Positions 57,742-64,000 of a stretch of 64,000 bases of DNA are shown here, in pieces. The stretch is from Agrostemma githago (Eukaryota > Streptophyta > Magnoliopsida > Caryophyllales > Caryophyllaceae), in assembly GCA_958450325.1 (NCBI GenBank), contig OY288254.1, forward strand, positions 35,163,577-35,227,576. The letters run 5' to 3'. The notes beneath the pieces are model-generated. The model saw only the letters and a program-made list of their open reading frames with translations. It was not told where the DNA came from and made no database searches. The first letter of the stretch is position 1. Every line of letters starts with the position of its first letter. A program made the position numbers and the translations under genes.

Positions 57742-58751
57742 AATTGTGGACATGACATAGGTCCACCCCGACGCGGCGAAGCGCGGGTTTGGGTAGGCGA
57801 ATGAATCTCGGGGTAAGATTGTTCTCGGGTTCGAAATTTAAGTCAAAATGGAGTCGCCACCGAATTTTGTGGTTATTCGGAACCATACGAGCCCACTCTA
57901 TGTCGTCATGGGCTATACACAAAGTAAGCCCACTTCGATTTCAGAGTTTACGGGGCTCGTCCCTTTGCATTGTTATACCGATACCGTTTACACCGGCTTT
58001 CGTATATAAAATGACTCTCGTGCGCCAAGGGTTTCGGACATCAGGAAACCAAAGGTTCTGAGTAAGGGGTGAGGGTACGTGTTGGGAAGCCCACTAAGGA
58101 CACCCAACCCCGCCCGCACATGGCGGCCTCTACTAAGACACCGTTCGTGTTCGTGTACGCGCTAGTAAAATAATTAAATGATATGCAAACAGCGTTTTCG
58201 GGCTAAGCATGTGAATTTGCGTTAACTACGTCATTTAATGCATCTTTTTTATTTGTCGAAATGATTTAGCATGCGAGGTTCATTTATAAAGCAATAAAGC
58301 AAGTAAATAAATAAAACTCGAAATGTAATAAAATAACGTACAAGTTACACGGGCGGAAATACAACCCGAAATTCACAATACAACATTACGTAAAAGTAAT
58401 AAACGAAATAAGAAATAACGCGATATAATGATAGGGACGGACCCGTATGTAAACTAGACCGCGAAATATGTAGATGGACTAAACCCCGTTTAAATGCACA
58501 TTATGTGGTACGTCAAACGAGGGACGGAAACATGAGACTGTGGCATATTGCTAGCCCGATCTCATATCCCGTAGTCTTGTCCCGACTTATCACGTCAAAA
58601 GTTGATCAAAGTCGTTCTACGTGTCGTGATGTGCATGGTTTTGAAAATAGGAAGATCACGTGATAGTCTTTACACGTGATGACTAAAGTCGATAAAAGAC
58701 GGGGCTTGAAACGTGTGTCAAACCCCTCGGATTTTTGGGTTACAGGACCCA

Positions 58752-58854
58752 CTCGACCGAGTCGTGGTGTGACTCGGTCGAGTGCACCTTTTACGTGGCT
58801 ACTGCCCGTTTTTATGGGTGCTACTCGATCGAGTAGCATATGTACTCGGTCGAG
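58752..58854. repeat. Four-palindrome module B (element 2 right LTR)
   Basis: Sites start at 58752, 58773, 58824 and 58845; spacings 21, 51 and 21. Confidence 0.92.
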
Positions 58855-59754
58855 TAGACCCTGTACGAATGATAATTCGTTTCGTTTTATGATTTGAAAT
58901 CGATGATTGGTCGAACCAAATACAAACATCGCACGATTTGTATTTAACTCGACCTCCAGTACTATAACCGTGTACGAACGATTATAATACCGTTATCGGA
59001 GTTTTATAAAAATGCTTATCGTTATGCTAGAAAATTTGAATTAGTAACGAAAGATGTCCCTCTACGTCACGACATCGAAACTAACCCTTTCGGATTAGGT
59101 GATGTCGGTTTTCGTGTCAACGGGCTTCGTACCAATTATGAAAATGGGATTAAATACGTTCAACTACGACCGTTTGCAATCGCATCACGCCCTTGAGTAC
59201 GTTGGGGCGGGGCTCCTCGGAAGGGCTCCACCTCCGTTGTTGCTCGTAAAGGGATTAGACGGATTTTAGGCAAACATCGTAGTCAAATGGATTTAAAACC
59301 GGTTTTTAGTATTAATATATATATACGCGGTATTATAACGATATTAGTAATAAAAGATGATATAAAAATAAAGATGCAAAAAGTATAAAAAAACGTTAGT
59401 GTTAGTGTTACTACGATTATGATTACGATACAAAATGCGATAGAATAAATGACAAAGAAACGAGATAGAAGGGATCGAAATGGGGTTTAGGACACCCTCA
59501 ACATACATGCTAGGTATAGGACCTCGGAAATGGACTCGTAATAGCGGCACGGGCTCGGGAGTATCGAGGATGTATGCGAGTTATGGTGTGTACAGGTATG
59601 TGTGTGTGTTTCGCCGGTTTCCAAGGGACGAGGGGCTCGGGTTTTTGTGTAGTCTTGCTAGGGACGTAGTATAGGGAGTGTAGTAGGGTTAGGATGCAAA
59701 ATGTAGGGTAAATGCTTAGGGTAAAAACTGTGCAAATGAGTGGGGTTGAAGCAG

Positions 59755-59762
59755 TATTTATA
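59755..59762 (-). promoter_or_regulatory. TATA box of element 2 5' LTR
   Basis: Minus-strand TATAAATA about 520 bp into the LTR, 26 bp from module A. Confidence 0.75.
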
Positions 59763-59787
59763 GACTTCATCCCACGACATAAGGGCA

Positions 59788-59894
59788 CTCGATCGAGTGG
59801 CCCTAGTGCACTCGATCGAGTGCCTTCGCAAACGGGCCAAACCCGGGTTCAAGACGCTCCACTCGACCGAGTGGGGTCAATCCACTCGATCGAG
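59788..59894. repeat. Four-palindrome module A (element 2 right LTR)
   Basis: Sites start at 59788, 59811, 59862 and 59885; spacings 23, 51 and 23. Confidence 0.92.
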
Positions 59895-60279
59895 TGGGTC
59901 AAACGGGTGAGACAAATAAGGGAAGAATTGATTTTGTTGTTGTGATTGATTTTTGAATTTTATTTTGTGTGCCAACTGAACTTGGCTGATTTATGAGACG
60001 GTTTCGTCCTTGACCGGGTTTTGACCCGGTCGCCAAAAGACGGGATTTATCTTTGGTGTCGGTTTTGGACCAAATTAGTCTCATTTGACTCGGAACGACC
60101 CACTGGGCCTGGATTTGAGGCCTGTTTTGTGAGATTTCTACTCCATTAAAAGTCCATGTCGGCTATTATTGATTCCGAGCCCAAATCCGAGTATACCAAG
60201 TCACGTTTGCGCCGATCATCATCGGGTGTTTTTCGGAGACTACTATAGACACGTGGCAGTCAAAATGCGGGTGTCTAAA

Positions 60280-60284
60280 CCCCT
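60280..60284. repeat. Target-site duplication CCCCT, right copy
   Basis: Pairs with 44501-44505 and shows that 43952-44505 and 60285 onward were once joined. Confidence 0.88.
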
Positions 60285-61886
60285 CTAAACTCTCGCCAAA
60301 GGCTCGCACTCCGACACCCAAGGCAAACGATCCACTCAATCGTAGTTCGGATAAAAAAAGCGACGTCGACGCTACTCCTCACCTTCGAGCACCCCACTCG
60401 ATACCGAGGTGCCTGTGTTCGACTAGCTCAAGTCTAGTATCGAAGCTCTGCCGGATTAGCCGCAGAACAAGTCCATAGTAACGAAGCTGTGCCGGAGTAG
60501 CCGCAGGAAAGAGTCAAACGGTAAAGGAGCTCTGCCGGAATCACTGGTAAAGCTAGGAGGATCCGCCTGTTGATCGAGTCGTCACTAGGTTGCCATCTAA
60601 ACAAAACTTTCCATACTCGCACTTTCTATTATTATGCACAACGATAACACTAGATGTGGGCTGTGGGCAGTACGCCCACAAACATCTACTAAAATACGCA
60701 ACGTCCCAACTTCAACCACTAACACTAAAACACACTAAATAGGCCCGAGTAATTTCGAGATCCTCTCTCAAACTATCTATGCATCGTGTCCCGTTTAGTG
60801 TACACTCCGAGGGTGCAACTCCTCACAACGTGATTTACTTACATTCGCATTTACAGTTTTTCGTATGATTTATTGCTTTCATGACCTTATAATCGCATGC
60901 TAAATCACCTAACACGGAATTCAAAACGTAAAACAACTAAAACTGAACAAAGTGATGGTCGGGTTCCGTATTAGTCCCGGTGCTCGCCTTATCAGGTTCG
61001 ACGCATCTCTATTAATACCGAACCGACGCATCTTAAGCAGAATGCCATGTAAGGTATACCACGAGAATGACTAATATCCGTATTATCACGTTAAAACTGA
61101 TTTGCTAATACGTATAATACTAGTACTCTCTACTCTCCTACGTGCATCTTTTCATGGCCTGCTTGTCAAGTGAAATCGCATGCAAAGAATGTAAACACAA
61201 CTATTTTGATGACAAAACTTACTTGTCTTTAAACATTCGACATAGCAAAAGGTATAGGATTAAAACAACGGATGTTACAGCATTTCCACCACAACAAAAG
61301 AACTAGGATATCAGCCCACCGATTGATTAGTAGAGGCCGCTATAGTGCGGGCGGGATTGGGTGTTGGCATCTATCGGATGTTGGCTTCCCAATACGTACC
61401 CTCACCCCTTACTCAGAATCGACGGTTTTCGGATGTCCGAAACCATTGGCAATGAGAGTCATTCCAGACATGGAGTGCTTAAGGGTACAAGTCTTTACCT
61501 TTAGGTCCCGTGTCACTCAACTTTGAGCCGGCAAGGGATCAAAGTTGACTTGAACGGTATCCGACTCCCCATAATTGACTCCACAAATCGGCAACAAATC
61601 GAATCCACAAATCGGCAACAACTTCAGTTCACTAAAAAGGTCGCCTTACCAAACAAAACGACCTTTAAACATTTGCAACCACGACTCGATCGATTCCCAA
61701 ACGGAAACACGGGTGCCCGCACCCGTCTAGTACAAGTCCGGATCGTCATCCAAATCGAGGTCCGAAATATCGGCTCGTACGCGAGATCGGACCCGCCCCC
61801 GACAGGAAGGGGGTAGCATGGGTGGGCGCCGCCACACGATGAAAACCGGGTCGGTTCCGCCCGGGCGGTGCGGACGGACGTCCACA
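60285..61886 (+). repeat. Element 3 5' LTR, second part (R-U5)
   Basis: Continues the LTR begun at 43952 and ends GTCCACA before the PBS. A 41-44 bp repeat 'gaagctctgccgga' occurs at about 60442, 60483 and 60527. A short repeat 'ccacaaatcggcaacaa' lies near 61580 and 61606. The block at 61320-61480 is the reverse complement of the conserved block in the Retand-type LTRs. Confidence 0.7.
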
Positions 61887-61889
61887 GTT

Positions 61890-61907
61890 TGGCGACTCCG
61901 CTGAGGA
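61890..61907 (+). other. Primer-binding site of element 3
   Basis: TGGCGACTCCGCTGAGGA, one base different from elements 1 and 2, three bases after the LTR. Confidence 0.75.
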
Positions 61908-62443
61908 TTTGGAAACAAGTTTCCAGTGGTGGTGTAACTTGAACGAGGTCGGTGAAGCTCATTTCTTAGTTCCTAGTTGTGGTCACTACAAGTTTTGACC
62001 CTAAAAAGCCCACCCTAACCGATATCAGGACCAATCGACCTCTTCGCCGTAAGATCTTTAGGGACACGCATTTTAACTGCCACGTGTCTATGGTAGTCTC
62101 CGAAAAACACCCGATGATGATCAGACGCAAACGTGACTTGGTATACTCGGATTTGGGCTCGGAATCAATAATATCCGACATGGACTTTTAGCGGAGTAAA
62201 AATCTCACAGAACAGACCTCAAATCCAGGCCCAGTGGGTCGTTCCGAGCAAAATGAGACTAATTTGGGCCAAAACCGACACCAAAGATAAATCCCGTCTT
62301 TTGGCGACCGGGTCAAAACCCGGTCAAAGACGAAACCGTCTCATAAATCAGCCAAATTCAGCTGGCGCACAAGTCTAAATTCAAAAAATCAATCACAACA
62401 ACAAGATCAATTCTTTCCTTATTTGTCTCACCCGATTGATCCA

Positions 62444-62550
62444 CTCGATCGAGTGGATTGACCCCACTCGGTCGAGTGGAGCGTCTTGAACCCGGGTTTG
62501 GCCCGTTTGCAAGGGCACTCGATCGAGTGCACTAGGGCCACTCGATCGAG
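62444..62550. repeat. Four-palindrome module A (element 4 LTR)
   Basis: Sites start at 62444, 62467, 62518 and 62541; spacings 23, 51 and 23. They end 25 bp upstream of the TATA box. Confidence 0.92.
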
Positions 62551-62574
62551 TGCCTCTATGTCGTGGGAAACGCC

Positions 62575-62582
62575 TATAAATA
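62575..62582 (+). promoter_or_regulatory. TATA box of element 4 LTR
   Basis: CCTATAAATA about 518 bp into the LTR, matching the family position. Confidence 0.75.
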
Positions 62583-63484
62583 CTGCTTCACCCCCATGCA
62601 TTTCACGACTTTTTTATAAGGTTTTTACCTACATTCACCCTACATTTTCAGCCACAACTCACCTACACATCAAGCCTTAGAAACCCTAAGCAAACATACC
62701 AATCCCGAGCCCTTTGTCCCTCGGAAACCGACGCAACACACACACACACCACAACTCGCTTACATCCTCGATATTCCGGCGTCCCGTCGCTATTTACGAG
62801 TCCATTTCCGAGGCCTATACCTAGCATGTATGTCGAGGGTGTCCTAAACCCCATCTCGATCTCTTTCATCTCGTCACATTTTTATTTACTCTATCGTATT
62901 TCGTATTGTAATCGTAATTGTAGTAACACTAACACTAGCACCAACGTTTCTATACTTTTGCATTTTCATTATTGTATCATCCTTTTATTACTAATATCGT
63001 TATTATACCGCGTATATATACTAATACTAAAAAAAAACGGTTTTGAAAACGTTGGACTACGATGATCACCTAAGGTCCGTCTAATCTCTTTACGAGCCAC
63101 GACGGAGGTGGAGCCCTTACGAGGAGCCCCGCCCCAATGTACTCAAGGGCGTGACGTGACCGTGATCGGTCGTAGTTGAACGTATTTAATCCCATTTCTA
63201 TAATTGGTACGAAACCCGTTGACACGAAAACCGACATCACATAACCCGAAAGGGTTAGTTTCGATGTCGTGACGTAGAGGGATACATTTCGTTACTAATT
63301 CAAAATTTCTAATATAATAAAAACATTTTCATAAAGCTCCGATAACGATATTATAATCGTATATACACGATTATAATACCGGAGGTTGAGTTGAATACAA
63401 ATCGAGCGATATTTGTATTCAATTTAACCAACCATCGATTTTATACCAAAAAAACGAAACGAATTACCATTCGTACAGGATCTA

Positions 63485-63587
63485 CTCGACCGAGTACATA
63501 TGCTACTCGATCGAGTAGCACCCCAAAAAATGGGCAGTAGCCACGTAAAAGGCGCACTCGACCGAGTCACACCACGACTCGGTCGAG
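63485..63587. repeat. Four-palindrome module B (element 4 LTR)
   Basis: Sites start at 63485, 63506, 63557 and 63578; spacings 21, 51 and 21. Confidence 0.92.
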
Positions 63588-64000
63588 TGGGTCCTGTAAC
63601 CCATAAAACCGAGGGGTTTGACACACATTTCAACCCCCGTCCTTTTATCGACTTTAGTCATCACGTGTAAAGACTATCACGTGATCTTCCTATTTTCAAA
63701 ACCATACACATCACGACACGTAGAACGACTTTGACCGATCTTCTTCGAAGTGATAAGTCGGGACATGACTACGGGACGTGGAATCGGGCTAGCAATACGC
63801 CACAGTCCCATGTTTCCGTCCTTCGTTTAGTGCACGACATAATGTGTATTTAATCGGGGTTAGTCCATCTACATATTTCGCGGTCTAGTTTACATACGGG
63901 TCCGTCCCTATCATTATATCGCGTTATCTTTATTTCGTTTATTTTTTTATGTAATGTTGTATTGTGAATTCCGGGTTGTATTTCCGCCCGTGTAACTTGT

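Larger units (their letters stand above)
44506..60279 (-). mobile_element. Element 2: complete Tat/Retand-like retrotransposon
   Basis: The 15,774-bp element has the same plan as element 1. LTRs are 44506-47025 and 57745-60279, with duplication CCCCT. The two LTRs are very similar by eye, so the insertion looks younger than element 1. The last two bases of the right LTR read AA where CA is expected. gag-protease carries two stops and one frameshift, but 1,310 codons covering RT to integrase are open. Its antisense gene has one stop. It lies inside the LTR of element 3. Confidence 0.93.
57745..60279 (-). repeat. Element 2 right LTR (5' LTR), 2,535 bp
   Basis: Plus strand TGTGGACATGACA to GTGTCTAAA; the terminal CA is mutated to AA. 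It is very close to 44506-47025. Confidence 0.92.
43952..62056 (+). mobile_element. Element 3: Tat-type element, 5' LTR and start only, split by element 2
   Basis: The LTR begins TGTAGACACCCAG at 43952. It is interrupted at 44505 by element 2, resumes at 60285 and ends GTCCACA at 61886. A PBS-like TGGCGACTCCGCTGAGGA follows at 61890-61907. Removing element 2 gives an LTR of about 2,156 bp. Only about 150 bp of interior follow before element 4 starts at 62057. It is a different family from elements 1 and 2: most of the LTR differs and it has no palindrome module. It shares the PBS and one LTR block (about 61320-61480). Confidence 0.75.
62057..64000 (+). mobile_element. Element 4: plus-oriented Retand-like 5' LTR, cut by window end
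   Basis: From about 62057 the plus strand is the reverse complement of the element 1 and 2 LTRs, through both palindrome modules and to 'cgtgtaacttgt'. The first bases (TTTAGGGACACGC) are a mutated TGTAGACACCCGC. The rest of the element lies to the right of the window. It is in inverted orientation to the nearby right LTR of element 2. Confidence 0.85.

Noticed and set aside
60442..60545. Repeat 'gctctgccgga' in the element 3 LTR as an RNA or binding array
   Set aside because: Only three imperfect units with unequal spacing (41 and 44 bp); too little to support a function.

Overview
The window is plant nuclear DNA made almost entirely of nested transposable elements. I find no intact host gene, rRNA, tRNA or CRISPR array. 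The dominant elements resemble the Tat/Retand group of Ty3/gypsy retrotransposons. Retand was first described in Silene, so a Caryophyllaceae-type genome is a reasonable guess, but the species cannot be fixed from sequence alone.

Left part (1-5300): an LTR end at the window edge (1-985) abuts a degraded minus-strand L1-type LINE (986-4328). The LINE is split by an Athila-like solo LTR (2187-3771, target duplication GATAT). From 4455 a plus-strand gene resembling the large subunit of replication protein A (RPA1/RPA70) begins. It has recognisable introns but is broken by frameshifts.

Middle (5301-37465): the RPA-like gene is pried apart by three insertions. First is a 10.5-kb element with 3.8-kb LTRs, an initiator-Met PBS, target duplication GACAT and no gag-pol (5301-15792; a LARD-like derivative of a Tekay/Del-type element). 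Second is a probable Helitron (17055-35724) carrying a diverged tandem array of roughly 130-150 bp units. Third, inside the Helitron, is complete Retand-like element 1 (19143-34777, target duplication ATTTG). The C-terminal half of the RPA-like gene resumes at 36295-37465, with several in-frame stops.

Right part (37466-64000): a 774-bp TIR transposon (38217-38990), two stacked truncated Retand-type LTRs (40272-43951), and the 5' LTR of a plus-oriented Tat element (element 3: 43952-44505 plus 60285-61886). Complete Retand-like element 2 (44506-60279, target duplication CCCCT) sits inside that LTR. The 5' LTR of a plus-oriented relative (element 4) starts at 62057 and runs off the window.

Elements 1 and 2 share one plan, read on the minus strand: LTR, PBS, leader with short tandem repeats, one long gag-protease-RT-RNaseH-archaeal-type RNaseH-integrase frame, then a second gene on the opposite strand with its own TATA box and one intron, then tandem repeats, polypurine tract and LTR. 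gag-pol is dead in both. The antisense gene of element 1 is intact (515 residues after splicing).

The most unusual signal is a four-palindrome module, CTCGATCGAG and variants, with centre-to-centre spacings of about 21-51-21 bp. It recurs just upstream of the LTR TATA box, again further inside the LTR, and inside the intron of the antisense gene. The spacings are close to whole helical turns.
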